A stretch of DNA of 64,000 bases from Seohaeicola saemankumensis (GCF_042678485.1 NZ_JBHTKR010000003.1:372001-436000), one strand, 5' to 3'; positions 9,161-17,757 are shown, numbered from the stretch's first letter. Notes: generated by a model not told the origin, from the letters alone. A program made the numbers and translations.

Positions 9161-9402
9161 AGATGGCGGTGCAGGCGGCGGTTGGCCTTCCTCCTGGGCT
9201 GTGCGGCGCGCAGTCCGTCAGGCAGGGTGACGTCGGCGCGACGATGCCCGATACCGTCAAGACCGCAGCGCGCAAATCCGTCACCGCCGGCCTGCCCTTT
9301 CCCAAACGCGGGGGAACGCCTGCCGCATTCGCCCGCGATGGTATCGGACCAACGGTGAACGATATCACCTTGTGCCCGGATGGGGCCCTGCGTCCGGTAT
9401 GA
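9157..9402 (+). CDS. Small hypothetical protein coupled to the acyl-CoA ligase gene
   Basis: An 81-codon ORF whose ATG overlaps the ligase TGA as ATGA, which is the main argument for it being translated. The product starts MKMAVQAAVGLPPG, is rich in Gly, Pro and Ala, and shows no domain I recognise. A +1 frame across the start would read LAFLLGCAARS, similar to a lipoprotein signal with a lipobox, so a frameshifted lipoprotein is an alternative. It could also be chance ORF in GC-rich DNA. Confidence 0.33.
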   Translation: MKMAVQAAVGLPPGLCGAQSVRQGDVGATMPDTVKTAARKSVTAGLPFPKRGGTPAAFARDGIGPTVNDITLCPDGALRPV

Positions 9403-9409
9403 TCCCGGC

Positions 9410-10012
9410 TCAGGCCTCGCGCGGCATTGTGCTGTCAAGCGAAGGGCGACCCGCCTGCCGGGCGCGCCATGCGGCCAGGGCCGGCCGGTGGCTCAGCCAG
9501 TCCCGGTCCGGAAAGCGGAAGGCCGCGTAATCCAGCGCCGTAGCCGTGGCGATGGCAGCCATGTCGGGGCTGTCAGCCATATCGCGGGGCGGCGCCGCCT
9601 CAAGCAGATCAAAAGCCGCGTTGATGGTGCGAAACCGCTTTTGCCCGATTACCAGGTTGTCAAAGTCCGGGGCGGATTTGCGGGTGATGATGATGGCCGC
9701 CATCACGTCGATCGCGCCAAGTGCGACCCCCGCCTGCCGCAGCATCCCAGCCAACCCGTCACGTGGGAAAAGCGGTGGTTCGGGCGCCAGTTGATCCAGC
9801 CAGTGCAACACCATGGCGCTTTCGGAAATGCCGGTTCCGTCGTCGGTCACAAGGGCTGGCACACGTTCATGCACATTACCGCCCACGAAATCAGGATCGC
9901 CCCCCCAAGGGTCGATCACCCGAACTTCCACCTTTTCGGCCAGCCCCTTTTCGATCACCGCAATGCGCGACAGGCGGGCAAATGGTGATGTCAGGTTGGT
10001 GAACAGGATCAT
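9410..10012 (-). CDS. Glutathione S-transferase family protein
   Basis: Cytosolic GST-like protein of 200 residues. The N-terminal thioredoxin-fold half begins MILFTNLTSPFARLSRIAV, where the TSPFAR segment supplies the usual Ser/Cys-type activation site; VPALVTDDG and ISESAMVLHWLDQ are the cis-Pro and glutathione-binding Glu-Ser motifs. The C-terminal half is helical. It is convergent with the preceding operon and sits inside the catabolic block, so it may conjugate or isomerise an intermediate, but housekeeping detoxification is equally possible. Confidence 0.85.
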   Translation of the reverse strand: MILFTNLTSPFARLSRIAVIEKGLAEKVEVRVIDPWGGDPDFVGGNVHERVPALVTDDGTGISESAMVLHWLDQLAPEPPLFPRDGLAGMLRQAGVALGAIDVMAAIIITRKSAPDFDNLVIGQKRFRTINAAFDLLEAAPPRDMADSPDMAAIATATALDYAAFRFPDRDWLSHRPALAAWRARQAGRPSLDSTMPREA

Positions 10013-10327
10013 GCGCGTCTCCGTCGTTGCCCGGTCTCAATGCCGGAAGCCATGGGCCCAGCATCGGAAAGCCCGCCATCAGACGCAAGCCCGCAAGTTG
10101 CACCCTGCCGCAGGGCCAAAGATCCTTGGCCAGTGTTGACCCCAAGGCATCGTTTTTCGCCGCAAGGCCCGTTCCTGCTGGCGTGCCATGGCTGGACAAT
10201 GCGAAACGGCAATGCAATAGTCAACCAAACGATTGCTTGGTAATTTGGCTGCTGCCAATATGACCGCACTCACCGCCCTGAATACGACCAACAAGCGAAT
10301 CGCGCCAGGCATGACCGGGAGGAGCCA
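10013..10327. promoter_or_regulatory. Divergent promoter region, GST / P450, with dyad
   Basis: A gap of 315 bases with no credible ORF. An imperfect palindrome ACCAAACGATTGCTTGGT spans 10224-10241 (14 of 18 positions symmetrical), about 85 bases before the P450 start. It resembles the dyad at 4495-4508 (10 of 14 core positions, same register) and shares AACGATTG with the tetR promoter dyad. GGGAGGAG at 10317-10324 is the P450 ribosome site. Confidence 0.5.
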
Positions 10328-11557
10328 TTGAACAACCCGTTGAAATCGGCGGCAGCGCATTACGACCCGACACTTCCACAAGTGGTCAGGGATCCCTACC
10401 CTTCGCTTCTGGCCCTGCAACGTCACGACCCGGCGCACTGGAACCCCAAGCTGAAGGCCTGGGTGCTGACACGCTATGACGATGTCAAGATGGCCCTGAC
10501 CTCGACCGACATGTCGGTGGACCGGATCAGGCCGTTCTATGAAAACCTGCCAGCCAAGGAAAAAGGCGTCCTGTCAGAATTGATGCGTTATCTGACACTC
10601 TGGCTGGTGTTTCGCGACCCCCCCGAACATACCCGTCTGCGCCACCTCATGAGCCGCGCCTTCACCATGCGCGCGGTCGAGGTGCTGCGCCCGGGCGTCG
10701 AAGATATCTGCGACATGCTGACGGATCGCCTGCCGCGCGGTGAAGCCTTCGATTTCGTGAACGACTTCGCGATGCAATTGCCTGCGATGGTCATCATGGA
10801 CCTGCTGGGCGTGCCGCGGAAACATATGTTCCACCTCAAGTCCTGCTCCGACCGGATGCAGCTGTTCATCGGCTCGGCCCGCAACGCCCCCGACAAATAC
10901 GAACGCGCGGCAGAGGGCGCGCATGAGATGGCAACGCTGTTCCGTGGCCTGATCGCAGAACGCCGGGCCGAACCGCGGGATGACCTGATCTCGGCTTTCA
11001 TTGCCGCACGAGAGGCGGACGACGCCATGACCGAGGACGAACTGGTCGCCGCCTGCATGCTGGTCATGTTCGGCGGGCATGAAACCAGCGCCAACCTTCT
11101 GGGCGGCGGCATGGCCAAGTTCATCGCCCATCCCGAGGCGGCACGGTTGCTTGCCGATCAGCCCGATCTTGCAAAATCCGCGGTCGAGGAATGTCTGCGG
11201 CTGGATGGTCCCTCGGGGTCGATGGCGCGGCTGGTGGCGGTCGAGCACCAGTTGCACGGCAAGACCCTGCGCCCGGGCGAACGGGTCTTTGCCATGATCA
11301 ACACCGCCAACCAGGATCCCGACATGTTCGAGCGGCCCGGTGATTTCGACATTACCCGCAAACCGAACCGGCACCTGACATTCGGATACGGGGCGCATTT
11401 CTGCATGGGTGCGGCATTGGCGCGGCTGGAGGCCGAAGTGACCTTCCCCCGCCTGGTTCAACGGCTGCCGAATCTCAAGCTGGCGGCAAGGCCGATCGAA
11501 TGGCATGCTACCATCATCATGCGCGGCCCGCGCGTCATGCCGGTGGAACTGCACTGA
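10328..11557 (+). CDS. Cytochrome P450
   Basis: Soluble bacterial class I P450 monooxygenase of 409 residues. The heme-ligand motif FGYGAHFCMG places the proximal thiolate at Cys359; the K-helix ExxR is in EECLR; the I-helix reads FGGHETSANLL, with His before the acid-Thr pair where Ala-Gly-x-x-Thr is usual. Translation must start at the TTG at 10328, which has a strong GGGAGGAG three bases upstream; no suitable ATG exists at the N-terminus. No ferredoxin or ferredoxin reductase gene lies nearby, so the redox partners are elsewhere. It likely hydroxylates the compound degraded by this block. Confidence 0.93.
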   Translation: MNNPLKSAAAHYDPTLPQVVRDPYPSLLALQRHDPAHWNPKLKAWVLTRYDDVKMALTSTDMSVDRIRPFYENLPAKEKGVLSELMRYLTLWLVFRDPPEHTRLRHLMSRAFTMRAVEVLRPGVEDICDMLTDRLPRGEAFDFVNDFAMQLPAMVIMDLLGVPRKHMFHLKSCSDRMQLFIGSARNAPDKYERAAEGAHEMATLFRGLIAERRAEPRDDLISAFIAAREADDAMTEDELVAACMLVMFGGHETSANLLGGGMAKFIAHPEAARLLADQPDLAKSAVEECLRLDGPSGSMARLVAVEHQLHGKTLRPGERVFAMINTANQDPDMFERPGDFDITRKPNRHLTFGYGAHFCMGAALARLEAEVTFPRLVQRLPNLKLAARPIEWHATIIMRGPRVMPVELH

Positions 11558-11581
11558 CGTGGATACAAAGGGAGCCGGGTC

Positions 11582-11842
11582 ATGACAAAGACAGTCATTG
11601 CTGGCGACGTCTGCGGTCTGCCGGGATTTGTCATCGGCAAGGTGGTGCAGGACTTCACCCGCAAGCGTCCGGTCCATGACACGCGGCCGGGCGGGTCCCG
11701 GTTCAGCGACACCCTGCCGGTGCAAGGAACACAGACACCAGATAAACACCGCCTTTTCCCCGATGGGTTTATCCCCGGCGCGGCCCCTGCCGGGTTCGAT
11801 CCGCGCGCGACGAAGGCGACCATACGAAAGGCAAGCGCATGA
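11582..11842 (+). CDS. Small hypothetical protein between P450 and enoyl-CoA hydratase
   Basis: An 86-codon ORF beginning MTKTVIAGDVCGLPGFVIG, 24 bases after the P450 stop and overlapping the next ATG as ATGA. No domain is recognised; the first 40 residues have ordinary codon use, while the rest is Pro/Gly/Arg-rich. The coupling argues for translation, but it could be a decayed gene remnant. No signal peptide or membrane segment is obvious. Confidence 0.38.
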   Translation: MTKTVIAGDVCGLPGFVIGKVVQDFTRKRPVHDTRPGGSRFSDTLPVQGTQTPDKHRLFPDGFIPGAAPAGFDPRATKATIRKASA

Positions 11843-12648
11843 GCGGACCCGATACAGGCAAAGTCGACGTCACCCTGGACAGCGCGATCGCGGTGATCCG
11901 TTTCTCGAACCCGCCCGAAGGTTTCATGGACGAAGGCACCGAGGCCGGCCTGACCGCGGCGCTTGACCAGGTCGACACGGATGATGCGATCCGCGCCGTG
12001 ATCCTGACGGGTGCCCAGGAAGGGGTATTCATCCGCCACTATGATGTCCGTATCCTCGAGGCGCGGTCGCGCAAGATGGCGGCGCGCGGGATGGTTTTCA
12101 CACCCGACAGACCGGTGCCGGAACCCGCGCTGCATCGCGCCATGCGCCGGATCGAAAACAGCCCAAAGCCCTATATCGCCGCGATCAACGGGACAGCCAT
12201 GGGCGGCGGGTTCGAACTGGCCCTGGCCTGCGATATCCGCCTGGCGCAGGCGGGGGATTACCCCATCGGCCTGCCCGAGGTAAACCTTGGCATCCTGCCG
12301 GGCGCGGGTGGCACGCAGCGGCTGCCCCTGCTTGTCGGACAGGCGCGCACCCTGGAATATTGTCTGACGGGACGGACCTTTACACCGGAAGAGGCCGCCA
12401 AGGCGGGGTTGGTCAATGCCTGCGTCGCCGACCCCGTTCTGGATCACGCTCTGGGGATGGCGCGCCGGATGGCTGGCAATCCGCCACTGGCGTTGGCGCA
12501 TATCAAACGGCTGATCCGTGGCGCAACGCCAGATCCCGAACGGATGGCGCTGGAACGCACGCTGTTTTGCGACCTGATGGTGCAGGATGAGGCGATAGAA
12601 ATCATGGCCCGGATGAACCGCAACGGCAGCGACATCCGCAATCCCTGA
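11839..12648 (+). CDS. Enoyl-CoA hydratase/isomerase (crotonase family)
   Basis: Crotonase-fold enzyme of 269 residues that would hydrate a trans-2-enoyl-CoA in beta-oxidation. The oxyanion-hole segment NGTAMGGGFELALACDIRLA carries the first catalytic Glu, and LPEVNLGILPGAGGTQRL carries the second, so both hydratase acids are present. It overlaps the preceding small ORF and ends directly against the convergent reductase gene. With the thiolase and ligase it supplies much of a beta-oxidation spiral; no acyl-CoA dehydrogenase or 3-hydroxyacyl-CoA dehydrogenase is seen in the block. Confidence 0.92.
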   Translation: MSGPDTGKVDVTLDSAIAVIRFSNPPEGFMDEGTEAGLTAALDQVDTDDAIRAVILTGAQEGVFIRHYDVRILEARSRKMAARGMVFTPDRPVPEPALHRAMRRIENSPKPYIAAINGTAMGGGFELALACDIRLAQAGDYPIGLPEVNLGILPGAGGTQRLPLLVGQARTLEYCLTGRTFTPEEAAKAGLVNACVADPVLDHALGMARRMAGNPPLALAHIKRLIRGATPDPERMALERTLFCDLMVQDEAIEIMARMNRNGSDIRNP

Positions 12649-13647
12649 TCAGGGGCGGCCCTGGTGGAACCGCGTAGTGATCAGCACCTTGCCATCCCGC
12701 CCCTCGCGCGCGGCATGGGCCACGGCATCGACAGCGTCGACGATAGGATAGCGGGCATCGACCCTTGCGCCGATCTTGCCCTCGTCCAGCCATGTCACAA
12801 GTTGGCCATAGACCTGCTTGATCCGCGCGGCCCCGGCGGTGGCGAACCATGACGCCAGCCAGAACCCCCTCAGGGTCAGTCCGCGAAATACCAGGTCATG
12901 GGCGCTGAGGTGCGGGCTTTCCCCCGACAACAGGCCATAATTCACCACAGTGCCACCATCAGCGACGCAGGCCGCCAACCGTTCGGTCGCGACCCCGCCG
13001 ATCGCGTCCAGCGCCAGCCGCGCCCCGGCGCCGTCCGGCAGCGTTGGCGCAGGGCCTGTGCCATCGTCAACGATGATGACCTCGGCGCCAAGGTCGCGCA
13101 GGGTTCGCGCGGCCCCCTCACGCCGCACGACGCAGGCGATACGCAAGCCCAGCGCGCCGCCCACCTTGACCACGTTCTGCCCCACGGCGGAATTTGCGGC
13201 ATTCAGGACCACCCAGTCGCCCGGCTGCAAGGGCACGATATCCTGCAGCATCACCAGCGCTGTGGCCGGGTTCGCCTTGAGCATCGCCGCCTGATCCAGA
13301 TCGACATCCGCGGCCAGGGGCACCACGTGACGCGCAGGCAGGGTGATCTGTTCCGTCCATGTGTTGCCCGGCATCGGCATCACGATCTCGCCGGGCTTGA
13401 GGGTGACATCCGGCCCCACCGCACTGACACGGCCCACCCCTTCGCTGCCTGGCACGAAAGGCGCAGGCGGGCGCACGCCATAGCGCCCTTCCAGCATCAG
13501 AAGATCGGCAGGATTGATCGTCAGGATCAGCATATCGACCGTCACTTCACCCGGCCTCGGCGGGGCTGGTGCGGATTTTGTCACCACGGCAAGGTCGGTC
13601 AGACCATTTCCTGTTGCTTCGACGGTGTGGATGGTGTTCTCGGTCAT
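12649..13647 (-). CDS. Zinc-free MDR oxidoreductase, MECR-like 2-enoyl reductase / quinone reductase
   Basis: Medium-chain dehydrogenase/reductase of 332 residues without the catalytic zinc Cys/His set. NAANSAVGQNVVKVGGALG is the nucleotide-binding loop and strongly resembles the mitochondrial-type trans-2-enoyl-CoA/ACP reductases (MECR/ETR), as does IACVVRRE after it; VPGSEGVGRVSAVG lies in the N-terminal catalytic domain. It probably reduces an enoyl thioester or conjugated ketone with NADPH. It is divergent from the tetR gene, with a dyad of TetR-operator type between them, so it may be the regulator's direct target. Confidence 0.85.
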   Translation of the reverse strand: MTENTIHTVEATGNGLTDLAVVTKSAPAPPRPGEVTVDMLILTINPADLLMLEGRYGVRPPAPFVPGSEGVGRVSAVGPDVTLKPGEIVMPMPGNTWTEQITLPARHVVPLAADVDLDQAAMLKANPATALVMLQDIVPLQPGDWVVLNAANSAVGQNVVKVGGALGLRIACVVRREGAARTLRDLGAEVIIVDDGTGPAPTLPDGAGARLALDAIGGVATERLAACVADGGTVVNYGLLSGESPHLSAHDLVFRGLTLRGFWLASWFATAGAARIKQVYGQLVTWLDEGKIGARVDARYPIVDAVDAVAHAAREGRDGKVLITTRFHQGRP

Positions 13648-13672
13648 GTCGAACCTAATTGCGGAAGATTGT

Positions 13673-13688
13673 TAACAATCGTTCGTTA
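13673..13688. promoter_or_regulatory. Candidate TetR operator between MDR reductase and tetR
   Basis: The 16-base dyad TAACAATCGTTCGTTA matches its reverse complement at 12 positions and lies in the 112-base gap between the divergent reductase and tetR genes, 26 bases from the reductase ATG. The form resembles known TetR-family operators of the AACGAACG/CGTTCGTT kind. Autoregulation is the normal arrangement for such a pair. Confidence 0.6.
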
Positions 13689-13759
13689 GTCAGCTATATC
13701 GACAGCATGCCGTTCGCGCAACAAGACCTGTTCCACGCCAGATCAAGACACCCTTAAAC

Positions 13760-14368
13760 ATGACAGAACCAGAGACAGAAAACACATCCCCCGGTAATCG
13801 GCGCGAAGAGTTGCTTGACCGCGCCGGGGAGTTGATGGCCGCCAAGGGCTATGACGGCACGTCGATGCGCGACATCGCCAGCGCGGTGGGCATGTTGCCG
13901 GGTTCGCTCTACTACCATTTCGCGTCAAAGGAAGCCTTGTTTCTGGCCCTGCACCAGCGTGTTGTCGCATTGATGGAGGCGCGGGTCAGCGCAGCCTTGA
14001 AGACGGCCGAGGAACACGGTGTCGGACCATGGGACAAGCTTGAGGCGGCCGCGACGGCGCATCTGGAAGGGTTGATCGAGACCGGTAATCTGGTTGCGAT
14101 CGTATCACCTGAATTCCTGGGTGAACGCGAAGGCATCAGCAGCCAGATCAGGTCCGAGCGGCGGCGTTACGAACAGACCTTCCGCGATCTTTTCAGCGCC
14201 CTGACACTGCCCGAGGATGTGGATCGCACGCTTCTGCGCCTGCATCTTTTCGGCGCGCTGAACTGGGCCCCGATCTGGTTCGACACGGCCAGGGGCCATG
14301 ATGCGCGCACTGTCGCGCGTCAGATCATGGGCGTGTTCAGAACCGCCTATGAAGGCAAGGGCGCCTGA
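13760..14368 (+). CDS. TetR/AcrR family transcriptional regulator
   Basis: A 202-residue repressor-type protein. The helix-turn-helix at residues 16-62 reads AKGYDGTSMRDIASAVGMLPGSLYYHFASKEALF, a clear TetR_N domain; the remainder is a helical ligand-binding domain. The neighbours suggest control of the degradation block by an acyl-CoA or free-acid ligand. A dyad in its own promoter and related dyads at 4495 and 10224 are candidate operators. Confidence 0.93.
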   Translation: MTEPETENTSPGNRREELLDRAGELMAAKGYDGTSMRDIASAVGMLPGSLYYHFASKEALFLALHQRVVALMEARVSAALKTAEEHGVGPWDKLEAAATAHLEGLIETGNLVAIVSPEFLGEREGISSQIRSERRRYEQTFRDLFSALTLPEDVDRTLLRLHLFGALNWAPIWFDTARGHDARTVARQIMGVFRTAYEGKGA

Positions 14369-14370
14369 CC

Positions 14371-15492
14371 TCAGACCGTGGCGGCAAACCGTGCGGCCAG
14401 AGTATCGACATCAGCACGTATTTCTGCCCGAATCGGCCCGTTTCGCGGGTCATCGCGCAGGGTGGTAAACCAGTGCTCGGGCGGTCTGCGCCCGCGCCGG
14501 TTGCCGCGCCACTCAAGCCCGCGCAAGACATCCTGGGCCAAAGCGGGCAGCCGTTCGGGAATGTCATGGCCCGCCAGCGTGGCCCAGACACCTGTCCAGG
14601 CACGCCCGACGGACCAGGGGTTATAGCCGCCACCGCCCAGAACCAGATAACGGTCAGTCAAGCCGCCCAGGGCCGCGACCACGGACCAGAGCGCGCCATT
14701 GGACAAGGTCAGGCGTGACTGCGGGTCTTCGGCCAGCGCATCAGCGCCGCATTGCAGGACAATCGCCTCGGGGGCGAAACGGGCGACCACCGGCAGGATC
14801 AGCCGGTCGAGGATCAGCGCCATCTCGGTATCGTTCAACCCCTTGGGCAGCGGCAGGTTGAACACGTTGCCTGCGCCCTCATCCGTCAGGGCGCCGGTCC
14901 GGGGCCAGCGGTTCACCTCGTGGGTTGATACCAGCAGGACATCGGGATCGTCGCGAAAGGCGTGATCAACACCGTCGCAATGATGGGCGTCGATATCGAC
15001 ATAGGCGATGCGCCGCAGCCCCTGGCGGCGCAGCGACAGGATCGCCAGGACCGGGTCGTTGAAATAGCAGAACCCGTTGGCGTGGTCGGGCATGCCGTGG
15101 TGGGTGCCTCCCGCCGGGGCATAGACAACACCGGGGCGTGCCAGGATCTCACCGGCCAGAAGCGCGCCGCCCGCCGATGTGGCGGGACGGCGAAACACCT
15201 CGGAAAAGATGGGGTTGGCATGGGTCCCGATATTGTGACGGGCGCGGATCTCGGGTGAAACCTCGCCCTCTGCCTCGGCCTGTTGCAGGGCGGTGATATA
15301 GGCCGGATCGTGCCAGATCGACAGGGCTGCCGGTTTGGCCCGCGGGCTGGTGACATAGGTCGAAGGGTCAAGCCAGCCCATGGCGCGGGACAGGTCCATC
15401 ACCGTCGAGACACGCGGCACCCGCAACGGATGCCATTCGCCGTAGCTGGATCCGCGATAGATCTCGGAACCTATGAACAGGGGCGGTTTCAT
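14371..15492 (-). CDS. Histone deacetylase family protein (AcuC-like)
   Basis: Zinc-dependent deacetylase of the arginase/deacetylase fold, 373 residues. The family signatures are all present: GGTHHGM with the His-His charge relay, GFCYFNDP, the metal-binding YVDIDAHHCDGV, CGADAL and LGGGGYN with the transition-state Tyr. Closest in kind to AcuC/class I deacetylases, which remove acetyl groups from protein lysines such as those of acetyl-CoA synthetase. No signal peptide. Convergent with tetR (two bases between stops). Confidence 0.9.
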   Translation of the reverse strand: MKPPLFIGSEIYRGSSYGEWHPLRVPRVSTVMDLSRAMGWLDPSTYVTSPRAKPAALSIWHDPAYITALQQAEAEGEVSPEIRARHNIGTHANPIFSEVFRRPATSAGGALLAGEILARPGVVYAPAGGTHHGMPDHANGFCYFNDPVLAILSLRRQGLRRIAYVDIDAHHCDGVDHAFRDDPDVLLVSTHEVNRWPRTGALTDEGAGNVFNLPLPKGLNDTEMALILDRLILPVVARFAPEAIVLQCGADALAEDPQSRLTLSNGALWSVVAALGGLTDRYLVLGGGGYNPWSVGRAWTGVWATLAGHDIPERLPALAQDVLRGLEWRGNRRGRRPPEHWFTTLRDDPRNGPIRAEIRADVDTLAARFAATV

Positions 15493-15517
15493 GCTGTGGA
15501 CGACCGGGACGCGCAGT

Positions 15518-16075
15518 TCACGCCTTGGTCAGCATCGCTTCGATCTGGCTGGTGATCCGACCGGACAATGGCTTGACCGGCGCCGCGAAGGTCCCGGCCA
15601 CACTGCCATCCGGAGCGATCAGCACCTTGTTGAAGTTCCATCCCGGCACGAAGCCCGCCGTCCGCGACAGCCACTGATAGAAGGGATGCGCCGCCTCTCC
15701 CTTGACCGAGGTGATCGTGGTCATCGGGAAATCGAGACCGAAGTTGACCTCGCAGAATTCCGCGACTTCTTCATTGCTGGACAGTTCCTGGCGGAAGTCG
15801 TTGGACGGTACGGCAAGCACGATCAGGCCGCGATCCCTGTAGCGGTCATAAAGGGCCTGAAGCTCGTCATACTGGCGCGTGTAGCCACAGCGCGAGGCCG
15901 TGTTCACCACCAGTACCGGCTGGCCGCGCCATTCGTCCAGCGACAGCGTGCCCCCATCGATCGAGTCGAACACGAACGCGTCGCGTGCATTCGCCGGGTA
16001 GGTCAGGATCACCGATGCCACGGCCAACAACATGCTGAGCAGGATGGCAGGGTATGTTTTCTGAAGAAGGGTCAT
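15518..16075 (-). CDS. Glutathione peroxidase family protein, exported
   Basis: Thiol peroxidase of 185 residues. An N-terminal hydrophobic signal (about residues 8-30, ending PANA) sends it to the periplasm. NTASRCGYTRQYDEL carries the peroxidatic Cys63 (Cys, not selenocysteine), and VPSNDFRQE and GWNFNKVLI supply the Gln and Trp-Asn of the catalytic tetrad. In such bacterial enzymes thioredoxin is often the reductant rather than glutathione. Its gene lies 17 bases downstream of the deacetylase gene's start codon, on the same strand as that gene but read before it. Confidence 0.9.
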   Translation of the reverse strand: MTLLQKTYPAILLSMLLAVASVILTYPANARDAFVFDSIDGGTLSLDEWRGQPVLVVNTASRCGYTRQYDELQALYDRYRDRGLIVLAVPSNDFRQELSSNEEVAEFCEVNFGLDFPMTTITSVKGEAAHPFYQWLSRTAGFVPGWNFNKVLIAPDGSVAGTFAAPVKPLSGRITSQIEAMLTKA

Positions 16076-16300
16076 CTTTTCATGCTTCCACGTCGAGGGC
16101 CGCTTACCGAAATCGGGCGCGTCTCATGCTTGCGTAGGCAGATAGGTGTTATTAACCGACTGTCCAGTGAAGGCTTCGCGCATCGGCAGTTTGTCGCAGA
16201 TCGTACGGGACGCGCTTTGGCTTGCCAATGGCGGCAGTTCGGTCCCAGATGGCGCAAATGCCCCGGAAAACAGACCGGATCAAAGAGGGAGGAATACCGA

Positions 16301-17704
16301 ATGCTGGACAGGCTTGAGAAGATCGTGGGCCCCGCAAACCTGGTCAAAGGGGCCGATCTGGTCAAGTGGTCGCGGGACTGGACCGGCGTCTACACATGGA
16401 CCCCGCTGGCCGTGGCGCGGCCCGGGTCCACCGATGAGGTTGCCGCGATCCTGCGCCTGGCCAATGATACGGGCACGGCCGTCGTGCCTGTGTCGGGCAA
16501 TACCGGGCTTGCCGGTGGAACAAAGGCCGAGGGCGCGATCATGCTGTCGCTGGACCGGATGAACCGCATTCGCGAGGTCCGCCCCGCGGCGCGGATCGCC
16601 ATCGTCGAGGCGGGCGTGATCCTGTCCAGCCTTCATGAGGCGGCGGATACCCATGACCTGATCTTCCCGCTGACCTTCGGCGCGCGCGGATCGGCCATGG
16701 TGGGCGGTTTCCTGTCGACCAATGCGGGCGGGTCCAACGTGCTGCGCTATGGCAATACCCGCGATCTGTGCCTTGGCCTGGAGGTGGTCCTGCCGACGGG
16801 CGAGGTGATGGACCTGATGAGCGAACTGCACAAGGACAACTCGGGCTATAACCTCAAGCATCTGATGATCGGGGCCGAGGGCACGTTGGGCATCATCACC
16901 GCCGCCGTTCTGAAACTGGCCCCCAAGCCGCGCGCCTATGCCACGGCGATGGTCGCGGCACCCTCGCTGGACCAGGCATTGATCCTGCTGAACCGCCTGC
17001 AAGAGGCGACGGGCGGCGGGGTCGAGGCGTTCGAGTTCATGCCGCGCAGCTATATCGAGGGGCATCTGGAGAAGTTCCCCGGAGCCAAGCCACCCTTCGA
17101 GGCGATGCATGACGTCAATATCCTGGTCGAGGTGGGCGCCACCGCGCCGCGCGATTGCACCCCTGGCCCGGACGGGCGCGTGCCCGTCTCCGTGCATCTG
17201 GAGGAGGTGCTGGAGGGTATGTTCGAAGAAGGCATGATTCTGGATGCCGTGGTGGCCCAGTCGCACGCCCAGCGCGCCGAAATGTGGCAGCGCCGCGAGG
17301 CGGCTGCGGAAATAGCGCTGACGCGGCGGCCCATCGTGAACAATGACGTGGCTGTGCCGCTGGACAAGGTATCGGTGTTCCTGTCGCGCATCCACGACCG
17401 GCTGACTGTTCTGGACAAAGGCGCGAAAGAGTTGACCGTGTCGCACCTGGGTGATGGCAACGTGCATTACACCGTCTGGCCAGTCTCGCAGGACCCGGCC
17501 GTGCATGACGCGATCATGGAAGCGGTCGAAGATGTGGTCCTGGACCTGGGCGGCAGCTTTTCGGCCGAGCACGGGATCGGCATGTCGAAACTGCCCTCGA
17601 TGGCGCGACGCAAGAACAAGGTGGCGCTGGCGGCGATGCGGGCGATCAAGGGCGCGCTTGACCCGAAAGGTATCCTCAACCCCGGCAAGGTGCTGCCTGG
17701 CTGA
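16301..17704 (+). CDS. FAD-binding oxidase, D-2-hydroxyglutarate/D-lactate dehydrogenase type
   Basis: VAO/PCMH-family flavoprotein of 467 residues. PVSGNTGLAGGTKAEG is the diphosphate-binding loop, NAGGSNVLRYGNTRD and GAEGTLGIITAAVLKLAP complete the FAD domain, and SHLGDGNVHYTVWP plus SAEHGIGMSKL are the C-terminal catalytic motifs with metal-binding His. Related enzymes oxidise D-2-hydroxyglutarate, D-lactate or glycolate and pass electrons to quinone or a flavoprotein. The frame is open much further upstream, but the ATG at 16301 is preceded by AGAGGGAGGA and starts at the conserved N-terminus. A dispersed repeat follows the stop. Confidence 0.9.
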   Translation: MLDRLEKIVGPANLVKGADLVKWSRDWTGVYTWTPLAVARPGSTDEVAAILRLANDTGTAVVPVSGNTGLAGGTKAEGAIMLSLDRMNRIREVRPAARIAIVEAGVILSSLHEAADTHDLIFPLTFGARGSAMVGGFLSTNAGGSNVLRYGNTRDLCLGLEVVLPTGEVMDLMSELHKDNSGYNLKHLMIGAEGTLGIITAAVLKLAPKPRAYATAMVAAPSLDQALILLNRLQEATGGGVEAFEFMPRSYIEGHLEKFPGAKPPFEAMHDVNILVEVGATAPRDCTPGPDGRVPVSVHLEEVLEGMFEEGMILDAVVAQSHAQRAEMWQRREAAAEIALTRRPIVNNDVAVPLDKVSVFLSRIHDRLTVLDKGAKELTVSHLGDGNVHYTVWPVSQDPAVHDAIMEAVEDVVLDLGGSFSAEHGIGMSKLPSMARRKNKVALAAMRAIKGALDPKGILNPGKVLPG

Positions 17705-17711
17705 CAGCTGC

Positions 17712-17745
17712 GCCTCCGGCGGGGATATTTCCGGCAAGAAGAAAC
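17712..17745 (+). repeat. Dispersed 3' intergenic repeat, copy 2
   Basis: GCCTCCGGCGGGG, then ATATTTCC and GGCAAGAAGAAAC, starting eight bases after the FAD-oxidase stop and in the same orientation. Immediately after it, GACTGGCGC (17746-17754) and GCGCCAGTC (17761-17769) form a perfect 9-bp hairpin that overlaps the hemC stop codon and may act as a terminator for the converging genes. Confidence 0.8.
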
Positions 17746-17757
17746 GACTGGCGCGGA

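Noticed and set aside
15473..16300. N-terminal extension of the FAD oxidase
   Set aside because: The extension is antisense to the glutathione peroxidase gene; the ribosome site and conserved N-terminus start at 16301.
16280..17737. A 485-codon minus-strand frame across the FAD oxidase gene
   Set aside because: Antisense to a well supported VAO-family enzyme.
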